Shown here piece after piece: positions 19,023 to 27,742 of a stretch of 64,000 nucleotides of DNA (position 1 is its first letter; each line of letters starts with the position of its first letter). A model generated the notes under the pieces. The model was given only the letters and a program-made list of their open reading frames with translations. It made no database searches and was not told the DNA's origin. The stretch is from Bdellovibrionales bacterium (lineage in GTDB: Bacteria > Bdellovibrionota > Bdellovibrionia > Bdellovibrionales > JAMPXM01). A program made the translations under genes and the position numbers. The stretch lies in contig JADJOF010000001.1 of NCBI GenBank assembly GCA_016713885.1, forward strand, positions 558,001 through 622,000. The letters are read 5' to 3'.

Positions 19023-20162
19023 CTAAGCCTCAGCCGTGACCGTCTGCGGGCCGAATTGGCGTTCGGTTTCGTGGGTCGGGGCAGGGCCGAGCTCGCCGAG
19101 GGTTCGCTGCGTCTCGAGAATCGCACCAACGGTGTTTCGCTGGCTCGAGAAGAGTGCCGAAACAATCCAGAGGTTGTCGATTTTAGGGATGCGACCCGCC
19201 GGATCGAACTGACCAACCAGTGACCCGTGTGAACCGGGAACGACCAAAATGCGCTCCTGAACGAGGCCGTCAAAAGCCGATTCGTAGGCGCGTTTGACCT
19301 GGCGCTTGATCTGTTTCAAGGCGCCGGCGACGAGCTCTTCCTCATCGACTTGGTCGCGAGGAATCAGTGTCAGCCACTGTGAAACTTGCAGACCGTCAGC
19401 CTGTGGCGCGTGGAAAACACCGATTGTCGGCTCTTCGTTTGCGCCTTTCAGCACGTGAACGGACTGTGAGTCGGTGACAGTGTGACCGTGAATGATATCG
19501 AGATTCACGCTGGTCCAGAAGTCGCCCTTAATGAGCTTCTGACGAACGCGGGCGGGAAGCGTGCCGTCGCCAAGAAGTTCGGGGAGCTGTTGCGGAGGTG
19601 CCGCGAAGACGACCTCTTGGGCACAAATGCGTTTTGTGCCGTTCAGCAGCGTTTCGATAATGAAGGTGTCGTCGACGATGAACTTCGTTGCATAGGACTG
19701 AGTCATTAGCGCGCCGGTGTAGGTCTGGGCGAGCTTCTGAACCCAGTCTTTCGGAGTTGAGGAGAGCAGCAGGCGTTTTTCGACGGCATAGGCTTCGACT
19801 TCGCTCGCCGTTTCAACGGTGGCGGAACCAAAGCCGACATACGGTTTAAATTTGCCATCGTCGTAGGTGACGGGTGCGGCGTCGATCTCGGTGCGCTCAA
19901 TTTTTTCGTCGATGATTGTTTCGAGCCAGTCGAGAGCAGCGTGTGTCTCGGGCGTTGCGGGGAATATTTTGAGACCGTGGTCGACGGGACCGGCCTTCGT
20001 TTGGCCGATGCGGCTGCTTCCGCCGAGAGTTTCCATCGATTCAATCAAAAGAACATTTCGCCCGGTGGCCTCGAGCACGTGGGCCGAGAGCAGTCCCGAA
20101 AGGCCGCCGCCAACAATAAGTGTGTCGAATTCTTGCGCTTTTGGAGATTTGATTTGAGCCAT
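19023..20162 (-). CDS. FAD-dependent amine-oxidase-like oxidoreductase
   Basis: Flavoprotein with an N-terminal dinucleotide-binding fold, TLIVGGGLSGLLSAHVLEATG followed by the acidic end of strand 2 (VLLIESMETLGG), and the RIGQTKAG-type substrate-proximal loop, as in protoporphyrinogen/phytoene/amine oxidases. The C-terminal half contains LWIVSALFSSQRNTVGAILET, resembling the second FAD-contact block. The length is 379 aa. No specific substrate can be assigned; it stands alone between a terminator and the CFI-box gene. Confidence 0.7.
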   Translation of the reverse strand: MAQIKSPKAQEFDTLIVGGGLSGLLSAHVLEATGRNVLLIESMETLGGSSRIGQTKAGPVDHGLKIFPATPETHAALDWLETIIDEKIERTEIDAAPVTYDDGKFKPYVGFGSATVETASEVEAYAVEKRLLLSSTPKDWVQKLAQTYTGALMTQSYATKFIVDDTFIIETLLNGTKRICAQEVVFAAPPQQLPELLGDGTLPARVRQKLIKGDFWTSVNLDIIHGHTVTDSQSVHVLKGANEEPTIGVFHAPQADGLQVSQWLTLIPRDQVDEEELVAGALKQIKRQVKRAYESAFDGLVQERILVVPGSHGSLVGQFDPAGRIPKIDNLWIVSALFSSQRNTVGAILETQRTLGELGPAPTHETERQFGPQTVTAEA

Positions 20163-20229
20163 GCCCCATTCAATCCATAGACAGCCGTCAGACGCAAGAT
20201 GTGGATGGGTGCTTTTGCCGGAAAGACGC

Positions 20230-21174
20230 TCAGGAAGAGGCTTTGCCCGGCGTTTTGGCTGTCGATTTTGCCGTTAATTTCGCCACCTGCCGCAGGACTG
20301 AGCGCAAGAGACCGCGAACGGGCGCCGGAGAGAGCGCGATTGCGCGCGCCACACGCGGGGAGTAGCGGTAGTAGAGACGAGTGAAAATCCGACCGGCTTT
20401 TGAGCGCCGCAGAACGCGGTCGCGGAAGCGACGGAGCTCGTCGACTGTGGGATCGTGTTGGCCATCGAAGGCGGCGGTCGCAACAAAACAGCGCGGGCTG
20501 TTTTTATTTGAGAGCTTCAGAAAGTTTTTAAAGGCCTCGGGGTTCTTGGCTGTTCGCGATTGGATCTCGGCTTTGCGCACGATGTGACCATAGATGGGAG
20601 CAAAGCGAACAAACTCGGCGAGCTTCACTCCGGCCTTGTTTTGTCGCTCGCGGTAGCGCGCGGATTGATCATAGATGCGCATCAAATCCCAATACACGCT
20701 GGCGACGACGGTGATCTCTTGTTTGCGTGCTTCGGCGCTGAAGAGGTCGGGAGTGAGTTCGCCGGCCTTTTTGTCGTAAACGACCTCAAGAACGCGAAGG
20801 TATTTTTCATAGTGAACAGCGGCCTCGGAAAAGTTTTTCTGAGCGAGAAACTCTTTGGCTTTTTTGACCAAAGCGACGCGGTTTCTCCAAAGCAGAAGTT
20901 TATTTTGTTCTTTGGCCTGTGCTTGGGCCCGAAGGACGGCACCTTTTGAAACCATCCGCGAGAGGATCGAATGACAGCCTCCGCAAACAGAGTCGGGAAC
21001 CGAGGTGAGTTGCGCGTTCTCTTGCAGGCCGATGCGCAGTCCCGTGTCGACGATGACGAGCGAGGGCACGGTGTCGCCGCAATAGGGACACGTGATGACG
21101 CCGCCTTCTTCGGGGCTTGCCCCGGCGGCCGAAGCTTTTGGAGGTGGACTGGCGTGGGCTGTGTCAGAAGCCAC
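20230..21174 (-). CDS. Zinc-ribbon and CFI-box-type C-terminal domain protein
   Basis: The 314-residue protein starts with a low-complexity Ala/Ser/Pro stretch, then a split zinc ribbon (CPYCGD ... CGGCH, residues about 29-68), a long helical middle with TPR-like periodicity (AVHYEKYLRVLEVVYDKK), and a C-terminal domain beginning CFVATAAFDGQHDPTVDELRRF and ending in FTRLYYRYSPRVARAI. That C-terminus fits the CFI-box family (CFIATAAYG-type start, LRxFRD, YYxxSPxxA). The family often sits at protein C-termini and its function is not established. No signal peptide is visible, so it appears cytoplasmic. Confidence 0.7.
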   Translation of the reverse strand: MASDTAHASPPPKASAAGASPEEGGVITCPYCGDTVPSLVIVDTGLRIGLQENAQLTSVPDSVCGGCHSILSRMVSKGAVLRAQAQAKEQNKLLLWRNRVALVKKAKEFLAQKNFSEAAVHYEKYLRVLEVVYDKKAGELTPDLFSAEARKQEITVVASVYWDLMRIYDQSARYRERQNKAGVKLAEFVRFAPIYGHIVRKAEIQSRTAKNPEAFKNFLKLSNKNSPRCFVATAAFDGQHDPTVDELRRFRDRVLRRSKAGRIFTRLYYRYSPRVARAIALSPAPVRGLLRSVLRQVAKLTAKSTAKTPGKASS

Positions 21175-21244
21175 CGGGCTCTTGCTCCATTCGATTAAAC
21201 GAGAAAGGTCATCGCGACTTTTTTATTGTACACGTCGTCTTGCA

Positions 21245-23311
21245 CTAGAGCAGGTGAAGAGCGTCGATATCGAAACCGACCTTGACCTTGGGCGAGATGC
21301 GGTGCGCGAGCGACTCGCTCAACGTCCGGCACAGCGATGATATCGGGGAGCCGGGACCATGGCTTTTGAGGAGAATCTGAAAGCGATATTGATTGCGCAA
21401 TTTCGCCAGTGGCGCCGGTGCGGGGCCGAGAACAAAGACTTCGGTCTCTTTGCCTTCGAGGCTTGCGACCATTTTGCGCGCCATTTGCGCAACGGTGAAT
21501 GCCGCATGCTCGGTTTCGTCGTGCGAAGGGCCCATGAATTTGATCGCAGCGACGCGCCCGGCGGGAGGATAGTCGAGAGGTTTTCTAAATTCGAGTTCAT
21601 AGGCAGCAAAGCCCTCGTAGTCGTGCGCGAGTGTGAACCGAATGGAGGGATGATCGGGATTGTAGGTCTGGAGCAGCACGCGCCCGGCACGATCGTGCAG
21701 ATGGCGGCCCGCGCGGCCAGCGACTTGAGTGAGAAGCTGAAAGGCGCGCTCAGAGGCGCGGAAATCGGGAAGATTAAAAGCCACATCGGCCATGACCATG
21801 CCGACCGTGGTGAGACCCGGAAAGTCGAGTCCTTTGGCGATCATCTGCGTTCCGACAAGAATGTCGATCTCGCGATTTTCTATAGCCGAAATCGCATGTT
21901 CAAGATCTTCTCGAGTTTGAATTTCGTCGCGATCCATTCGCAAGAGGCGCGCCTCCGGGAACAGTCGTGCGAGATCCCGCTCGATGAGCTCTGTCCCAAG
22001 GCCGAGCGGTTTTGGTTCGCCGTCGTGGCACTTGCTACAGTGTTCGCGCAACGATTCATGATAGTCGCAATAATGGCATATAAGATCAGAACGACCATGC
22101 AGGGTGAGAGCGACGGCACAGTTGGGGCAGTCGGGAGAATGACCGCACACAGGGCACACCACGCTCTGCGCGATACCGCGGCGATTGAGGAAAAGCGCGG
22201 CTTGCTCTTTGCGCTCAAGAGTTTCACCTATTGCTGTGAGCAGTTGTTGTGATGCCCAAAAGGGTCGGCCGTCTTCGCGGTTTCCAAGCTGGCGATCGCG
22301 ATCGCGCGTTTCACGCATGTCGATGACCTCAATGGTCGGAAGCTGTGTGGCCTTTGCTCGTTGTGGGAGGCGATGGAGATGGTAGCGACCGCTTGTGGCA
22401 TTATGCCAGCTTTCCATCGACGGCGTTGCAGAACCAAGGACGATCGGGATCTGGTTGAGTTTCGCGAGCATCACGGCCGAGTCTCGAGCGTGATAGCGAA
22501 GCGACTCGTCTTGTTTGAAACTCGACTCATGCTCCTCATCGATCACGATGATACCGAGGCGTGGAAGCGGACAAAAGAGAGCCGAACGTGCGCCGATCAA
22601 GACGGATTTTTCACCATTCACCGCGGCCCACCAGTTGTCGGTTTTTTCGCGAGGCGTGAGGTGCGAATGAATGACAGCGATATCGTCGCCGAAGCGGCGA
22701 GCGAAGCGTTCGATCAGCTGTGGAGTGAGGGCGATTTCGGGAACCAGCACGAGTACTTGTTTGCCGGCGGCCGTCACTCGAGCGATAAGCTCCATGTAGA
22801 CTTCGGTCTTTCCTGAACCGGTGACGCCGAAAAGAAGATGAGTTTGAAATTCGGGTTTGTCCTGAGCGCCAATGGGCGAAATCGTTTCGACGATCGCCTG
22901 CTGTGTTTCGGTGAGATTCACCGAGTGATCAGTCTGTCCGCTCGAAGGTTTAACAACGGCGCCTTTTTTTGATTTTCTCCGTCCACCGCCTTTAGGCAGC
23001 GGCGGGAAAATCAAATCAGCGGTTTGTCCAAGAGGGTAGACGTAGTAGCGACTGACCCATTCGAGCCATTGAAGATAAGTGGCGCTCAGTGGTGGTCGCT
23101 CGGGAATGGGTTGTAGCGCCGCTTTGAGCTTCACGCCTTCCGGGGCGTTTGGCTCTTTCCGCAACATCAGGCCAGCGACTTTGCGCTTGCCGAGTGGGAC
23201 GAGGACCGAGTGGCCGGGGCCAACGACTGAGCGATCAAACCCATCGGGAACAAGGTAGTGCAGGGGGCCGAGTGGGGCATCAACCGCAATCGACCAAATC
23301 TCTCCGGTCAA
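21245..23311 (-). CDS. priA: Primosomal protein N' (replication restart helicase)
   Basis: 3'-5' DNA helicase that reloads the replisome at stalled forks. The N-terminal DNA-binding domain begins EIWSIAVDAPLGPLHYLVPD. The helicase core shows FGVTGSGKTEVY (Walker A), VIDEEHESSFKQDE (Walker B), and the paired zinc clusters CPVCGHSPDCPNC and CHYCDYHESLREHC. Motifs GTQMIAKGLDFPGLTTVG and QVAGRAGR follow. The length is 688 aa, close to E. coli PriA (732). The downstream gene (23308) overlaps its start by four bases. Confidence 0.95.
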   Translation of the reverse strand: MTGEIWSIAVDAPLGPLHYLVPDGFDRSVVGPGHSVLVPLGKRKVAGLMLRKEPNAPEGVKLKAALQPIPERPPLSATYLQWLEWVSRYYVYPLGQTADLIFPPLPKGGGRRKSKKGAVVKPSSGQTDHSVNLTETQQAIVETISPIGAQDKPEFQTHLLFGVTGSGKTEVYMELIARVTAAGKQVLVLVPEIALTPQLIERFARRFGDDIAVIHSHLTPREKTDNWWAAVNGEKSVLIGARSALFCPLPRLGIIVIDEEHESSFKQDESLRYHARDSAVMLAKLNQIPIVLGSATPSMESWHNATSGRYHLHRLPQRAKATQLPTIEVIDMRETRDRDRQLGNREDGRPFWASQQLLTAIGETLERKEQAALFLNRRGIAQSVVCPVCGHSPDCPNCAVALTLHGRSDLICHYCDYHESLREHCSKCHDGEPKPLGLGTELIERDLARLFPEARLLRMDRDEIQTREDLEHAISAIENREIDILVGTQMIAKGLDFPGLTTVGMVMADVAFNLPDFRASERAFQLLTQVAGRAGRHLHDRAGRVLLQTYNPDHPSIRFTLAHDYEGFAAYELEFRKPLDYPPAGRVAAIKFMGPSHDETEHAAFTVAQMARKMVASLEGKETEVFVLGPAPAPLAKLRNQYRFQILLKSHGPGSPISSLCRTLSESLAHRISPKVKVGFDIDALHLL

Positions 23312-24201
23312 CGAAACCTCGCATAGAAGTCTTTAACGACTGGATCGTTCGGAAGGTGAGCCATTTTTGCTTCAGCGGGAGTGATTGATCCGCCCTGAAG
23401 TTGTGGCGCAAGTGAACCTTCAGCGAAACTTTTTGCGGATAGAACTTTGACCGTCGCGCTCCAAACGGCATCGATAGATTTGTCAGATGGCCGCCACGTG
23501 ATCGTGCGTTCGCGTGGAAGTTTGAAACCCGATCCTGCGGGAGCGTGTGCGCTCATTGTCATCTCAGTTTGCTGAAGGAGGCGGATTTTGCGGAGCAAGA
23601 AGGCGTCTTGCTCGATCCAAGCGCCGGGATATTGAATGGCGCTGCCGACTGGTGTCGGTTCGCCAAAGACCCAAGCGATGGCTCCGCCCTCACGCCCGAG
23701 TCGTACGGCGGCCTCGGGCACCGGCTTATAGGTGCCGATGTTGGCAATGCGCGCAGTGGGTTTTGCCGCGGATGGGGGGAGGATCTTGTTTTTTATAAAG
23801 TAATCAAAGAACTTTGCACTTGAGCGAATGTAGAGAAAGGGCTCAAGAAACTCGTGTGAAATGTTGGATGCCTTTGTCTCGGCCGAAGCCGCGTCGTTGA
23901 CACTCGCGAGGCGTCGACCATCGCGGTAGAGCGCATCCCAGCGAATGCCGGAACCCGTGGCGATCAGGCGCATCACTTCGGCGTTCTGAATAATCCATCG
24001 CTCTTTGATGAGATTGCTGCCTTCGGCAGCATTGAGAAACTGAATTTCTTGTTCGATGACATAAACACCGCGCCCATTGTTCTTCGCCATCCTCGAAACG
24101 ATGGTTTTACTTGAGGGAATAGCGGCGTTTGCGGTGGCTCTGGTCAGAAGGAGCGATGCCAAAAGGAGCGAGGAAAAAATTTGAGCGATCGTATTCTTCA
24201 C
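23308..24201 (-). CDS. Exported protein of unknown function
   Basis: The N-terminus MKNTIAQIFSSLLLASLLLTRATANA is a Sec signal peptide with a likely cleavage after ANA. The mature 270 residues have alternating beta-rich segments (GRGVYVIEQEIQF, EVMRLIATGSGIRWDALY, AWIEQDAFLLRKIRLLQQ), compatible with a LolA-like or lipoprotein-sorting fold, but no diagnostic motif. It lies between galU and priA with 4-base overlaps on both sides, so it is co-transcribed with them. Function unknown. Confidence 0.6.
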   Translation of the reverse strand: MKNTIAQIFSSLLLASLLLTRATANAAIPSSKTIVSRMAKNNGRGVYVIEQEIQFLNAAEGSNLIKERWIIQNAEVMRLIATGSGIRWDALYRDGRRLASVNDAASAETKASNISHEFLEPFLYIRSSAKFFDYFIKNKILPPSAAKPTARIANIGTYKPVPEAAVRLGREGGAIAWVFGEPTPVGSAIQYPGAWIEQDAFLLRKIRLLQQTEMTMSAHAPAGSGFKLPRERTITWRPSDKSIDAVWSATVKVLSAKSFAEGSLAPQLQGGSITPAEAKMAHLPNDPVVKDFYARFR

Positions 24202-25091
24202 AGCGTTTTTCCTAGTGTTTGAAGGTATTGGCGAAGAGCGGTGCCAAGCTCGGGATGCTCAAGTGCGAGCTCGATATTGGCCTGTAGATATCCAAGTTTG
24301 TCGCCTGCATCAAAGCGACGCGAAGTGAAGGTCTGCGCGAGCAAACCCTTTTCTTTGGCAACCGCGACCATGGCGTCGGTGAGTTGGATCTCGCCGTTTT
24401 TTCCAGGTTTGGTACTGGCAATGTGGCCAAAGATCGAAGCATCAAAAACATAGCGACCGGGCAAAGCCCAGCGCGATGACGACTGTCCAGCTGTGGGCTT
24501 TTCGATCACGTTTCCGACTCTGATGCGAGTGCCGCCATCGGGCATGGCGGTCGTTTCGCCTTCGACGATTCCATATTTGTGCGTTTCGCTGGCGGGAACT
24601 TCCATGACCGCCACTGTCGACATTCCTGATTGCTCGAAAGACCGCGCGAGCTGCCCCGTGACGGTTGGTTTATCTTTGTCGGCGATCATAATTTCATCGC
24701 CAAGCAAAACCGCGAACGGTTCATTCCCAATGATAGGTTTGGCACAGCCGATCGCATGCCCAAGTCCGAGTGGGCGCATCTGACGGATCGAAATGATGTT
24801 GGCGGCATCGCGAATTTTACGAAGGCTTTCGAGCCACGCGTCTTTGCCATCGCGGGCGAGTTTATCTTCGAGCTCGTAACTCACGTCGAAAAAATCTTCG
24901 ATGGCGTGTTTGCCGCGACCGGCAACAAGGACGATATCTTCAATGCCGGCGCGAACGGCCTCTTCGACGATGTACATGAGAATAGGTCGATCGATGATCG
25001 GGAGCATTTCTTTCGGCACCGTTTTGGTGGCGGGGAGAAAGCGGGTTCCGAGACCGGCGGCAGGAATAACGGCTTTGCGGACTTTCGACAT
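24198..25091 (-). CDS. galU: UTP-glucose-1-phosphate uridylyltransferase
   Basis: Makes UDP-glucose for glycans and lipopolysaccharide. MSKVRKAVIPAAGLGTRFLPATK is the nucleotide-binding start, followed by KEMLPIIDRPILMYIVEEA and FAVLLGDEIM, all characteristic of GalU. I chose the ATG at 25091 because homologues begin just before KAVIPAAG; a longer frame reaches 25115. The length is 297 aa. Confidence 0.92.
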   Translation of the reverse strand: MSKVRKAVIPAAGLGTRFLPATKTVPKEMLPIIDRPILMYIVEEAVRAGIEDIVLVAGRGKHAIEDFFDVSYELEDKLARDGKDAWLESLRKIRDAANIISIRQMRPLGLGHAIGCAKPIIGNEPFAVLLGDEIMIADKDKPTVTGQLARSFEQSGMSTVAVMEVPASETHKYGIVEGETTAMPDGGTRIRVGNVIEKPTAGQSSSRWALPGRYVFDASIFGHIASTKPGKNGEIQLTDAMVAVAKEKGLLAQTFTSRRFDAGDKLGYLQANIELALEHPELGTALRQYLQTLGKTL

Positions 25092-25261
25092 AGGGAACAC
25101 CATAAGAGGGACCACCCCCTGTTTTGTAGTGGAGACGCGTCACGCCACGTGGTCTTGAAGGGATCAATTTGAGACGAAGGTCGAGATTCTAAAGCAATGG
25201 AGTCGATTTGGCCGCCTTTGTATGGGAACTGTCGCGAAATCGGGCGCCTCTTCGTGATACG

Positions 25262-26494
25262 ATGAGAGCTCTTGGGGGGCAGTTCGTGCGACGATTCATC
25301 GGTGCAAAGCAGACTCGGTTGGGTCTTGTTCTTTCTGCGGCTTTGCTGCTTGTCGTGGCATTTCAAAACTGTTCGCAGCCTCCTCCGAACGATGAGGGCG
25401 ATCAGCTGGCAAGCGAGGCAGAAAAAGTTGATTTCGCCTATGATGCTGTTCCCGATCAACTCTCGTATCTGTCGTGTGCCGCCGCAGAGGTCGGCACGTT
25501 CGACACGAGTGCCTATTTTTCATTTCGCGTCGGGGCCTATCGCGGCGGGGGCCTAAAGCTGAATGACGCGTTTCGAGTTCAGCAGGGAAAAAAACCACCT
25601 GAAAAACAGGCATCTCTGTTGACGATGAGTCCGGCGAACAGTTCGACCAGTATGCAGGTGGCAATTCGCCAGCGCTCCAATTTTCAAGTGATGTACACTT
25701 CGAGCGGTGCCGCTAAAAATGGCGAAGACTACATGAGCATTTTGGAGCCGCTCGGCACCGTCGATCTTTCGGATATTCTTGTTCGGCTTGAGCCAAGCTC
25801 TCGTGTTCGCTATTTGCGCAACGGCAACGTGTACGGTTCACGTTTTGAGGGTAGCCTCTTCTATACAAAAAACCCGACGTTGGCGGGATCAATCAGAACA
25901 GCGCTCAAGAACGACGCCTTCTTGGCGCTGACTTATTCGCAGCAACCGTCTGATGCAGGTGGAGGCACGTCGTCGGCGACGCCGACGCTGGCGCGAGGTC
26001 CTCGCGATGTGACTGAAGGCTCAACGGCAAATCCCTATACTCAGGCCTACGGCAAAGGATTGTATTTGAGCTTTGCCCAACCGACCCAGGGAGCAACGGC
26101 GGCTCAGGCCAACTATCCACAGAACGTGATTCGAGAGGTGACGGAGTTCAATCTCTTAAGCTCAACCGATCGTACTGGCACAGCTTCATGGAGCTGTCCC
26201 GACACGATGAAGTTTCGCGTTGTGCGACCGGAGGACGTGAAGGCGGGCCGTGTGGTCTGCGCCATCGCTCCAGATCCTGCGATTCCCACGTCGGATCTTC
26301 TGATTGTGCGCAACCAGTTTCGCGTTGAAGACTGGTACGTCGACATGACCAACCGCTGCATCATGCCGAAGAAGGCGCCGTCAACATGCTACGGTTCCGG
26401 TGTGACAACCGTGCAGTACGCGATCAACCAAACTTGCACCGAGGGTGGAAATCCTGCCTGCGTGCACTACGCTAGCGTTTGCTATCGAAACTGA
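25262..26494 (+). CDS. Lipoprotein of unknown function (FQNC-type lipobox)
   Basis: The start at 25262 gives a long n-region and hydrophobic core ending LLLVVAFQNCS, a lipoprotein signal with Cys preceded by FQN, a form I associate with Bdellovibrio-group lipoproteins. The mature part of about 375 residues is Ser/Thr/Pro-rich with an even number of Cys in its last 100 residues (NRCIMPKK, STCYGSG, QTCTEGGNPACVHYASVCYRN), suggesting disulfides. No known domain was recognised. It is divergent from galU and stands alone upstream of a beta-barrel gene. Confidence 0.65.
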   Translation: MRALGGQFVRRFIGAKQTRLGLVLSAALLLVVAFQNCSQPPPNDEGDQLASEAEKVDFAYDAVPDQLSYLSCAAAEVGTFDTSAYFSFRVGAYRGGGLKLNDAFRVQQGKKPPEKQASLLTMSPANSSTSMQVAIRQRSNFQVMYTSSGAAKNGEDYMSILEPLGTVDLSDILVRLEPSSRVRYLRNGNVYGSRFEGSLFYTKNPTLAGSIRTALKNDAFLALTYSQQPSDAGGGTSSATPTLARGPRDVTEGSTANPYTQAYGKGLYLSFAQPTQGATAAQANYPQNVIREVTEFNLLSSTDRTGTASWSCPDTMKFRVVRPEDVKAGRVVCAIAPDPAIPTSDLLIVRNQFRVEDWYVDMTNRCIMPKKAPSTCYGSGVTTVQYAINQTCTEGGNPACVHYASVCYRN

Positions 26495-26514
26495 CCTGCG
26501 CTTAGCATGAGGTT

Positions 26515-27445
26515 GTGAATCGATTCCGACCTGGGCTCTGTCGCCCTCATTCTTTCGTGTTTGGCTATTTGGCCTTCGTTGACCATCGCTGGTGAGCGAC
26601 CCTATCGAACCGGGCCGATCGCCGCTGGGCTTGGAGGCGCTGGGCGCGCTGCGGTCGACGCAACGGAATCGGCCTGGCTCAATCCCGCGGGGTTGGTACA
26701 CATCCAGCGTTACCACGCCGCCTTTTCCGCTCAGCAGTCTTCGCAGGAATCAGGCGACTCGTTTCGCGATTACGCGGTGATGTTGGCAGACGGTGATCCT
26801 GAGCGCACGACAGCGGGAGCTTTTTCCTACGTGAATCGGCGCACGTTGCGTGGCGGCGCTGGAGAGGTTGTCGGTTCACAGCAAGACATCCAGCTTTCAT
26901 TCGCGAGCTTCGTTCCCTTTCCGCGGCGCCTATCGGTCGGTGCGACTTTTCGGCATTTGATTCATCAGGAGTATGGCGGGGATATCTCGCAGAACAACTT
27001 CACGCTGGGTTTGCTGATGCCGATGGGGCGGAAGTGGGGCTTTGCGGTGGTCGGATCGGACCTCGCCGGAGCCAGCGACGCGGTTTCTCCGGAAGCGCGG
27101 ATGATTCCGACCTTGGCGGTTGGATTTCACATTGTTCCACATCAGCTTTTGCGGATCCGAGCTGACTGGGTGAAGGCTTTTGAGCAGGAGGCCCCGATCA
27201 GCCGACCGGGAGGCCCGAGCGCCGACTCCGGCCGTTCAGACCTCCGAATGGGCTTAGAAAGCTGGTTCCGTGAGGACTTTTCTTTCCGTGTGGGTGGAGC
27301 CTGGTTGGAGTCGCGGGACCAAATGTGGGTGACCACAGGGCTCGGTTTTAGGGGTCCAAAGCTCAGTTTTGGCTATGCTTTTGAGCGCGACGTGCGTTCT
27401 GGCGAGGCCACTCGGCATACATTTGACTTGTGGATGCCGCTTTGA
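26515..27445 (+). CDS. Outer-membrane beta-barrel-like protein (frame break in signal peptide)
   Basis: From GERPYRTGPIAAGLGGAGRAAVD onward the protein looks like an OMPP1/PorV-type barrel: AWLNPAGLVHI near the N-terminus, then alternating amphipathic strands ending in FGYAFERDVRSGEATRHTFDLWMPL. The only in-frame start for the long frame is TTG at 26561, which would cut the signal peptide. A GTG at 26515 behind GAGG starts MNRFRPG in the adjacent frame; removing one G near 26537 would join it to SVALILSCLAIWPSLTIA as a good signal peptide. That correction is inference. Corrected length 309 aa. Confidence 0.6.
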
Positions 27446-27453
27446 TAGCCAAT

Positions 27454-27471
27454 ACCTCTTCCAGAAGAGGT
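27454..27471 (+). promoter_or_regulatory. Hairpin enclosing the ribosome site of the 42-aa gene
   Basis: ACCTCTT CCAG AAGAGGT forms a perfect 7-bp stem; its 3' arm is the AAGAGG ribosome-binding sequence of the gene starting at 27477. When folded it would hide the site, so translation may be controlled by RNA structure or by coupling. It could also be a weak terminator of the barrel gene, though no T-run follows. Confidence 0.45.
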
Positions 27472-27476
27472 AGACC

Positions 27477-27605
27477 ATGGCGTCAAAAACGAAGCGTACA
27501 GAAACAATCCGCACACGCAAACACAACAGCACAGGTCGCAAAGCAAAAGCGGCTCGTCGCACAAAAGGTTCGACAAAGTCGGCTAAGAAACTCTTCGGCG
27601 ACTAG
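27477..27605 (+). CDS. 42-residue highly basic protein
   Basis: A short open frame, MASKTKRTETIRTRKHNSTG... ending KKLFGD, with AAGAGG eight bases upstream of its ATG. About 40% of residues are Lys or Arg, with Thr, Ser and Ala making most of the rest. This composition suits an RNA- or DNA-binding protein, similar in style to small ribosome-associated or histone-H1-like tails, but no family is recognised with certainty. It is bounded by a hairpin at its 5' side and a strong terminator at its 3' side, suggesting it is a real, independently expressed unit. Confidence 0.6.
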   Translation: MASKTKRTETIRTRKHNSTGRKAKAARRTKGSTKSAKKLFGD

Positions 27606-27647
27606 TTCGAAGTGAAAGTTAGACCTTCGGGTCTGCTTCCGGTCGAA

Positions 27648-27697
27648 AAAAACCGCGTACTTGATCGCCCGTAAGGGTAAATCGAGACGCGGTTTTT
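27648..27697. terminator. Bidirectional terminator
   Basis: AAAAACCGCGT (27648-27658) and ACGCGGTTTTT (27687-27697) are exact reverse complements and are followed on the plus strand by CTATTT; the minus strand has the mirror pattern. A smaller hairpin AGACC-TTCG-GGTCT lies just upstream at 27621-27634. It serves the 42-aa gene and the convergent TonB gene. Confidence 0.75.
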
Positions 27698-27742
27698 CTA
27701 TTTGTATCATTTGATCGCAGGACTGGTTTTGTTTGGGTGTCT

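Noticed and set aside
18833..19273. 146-codon minus frame overlapping the oxidoreductase end
   Set aside because: Arg/Ser-rich translation typical of an out-of-frame read in GC-rich DNA; the other frame encodes a recognisable FAD protein.
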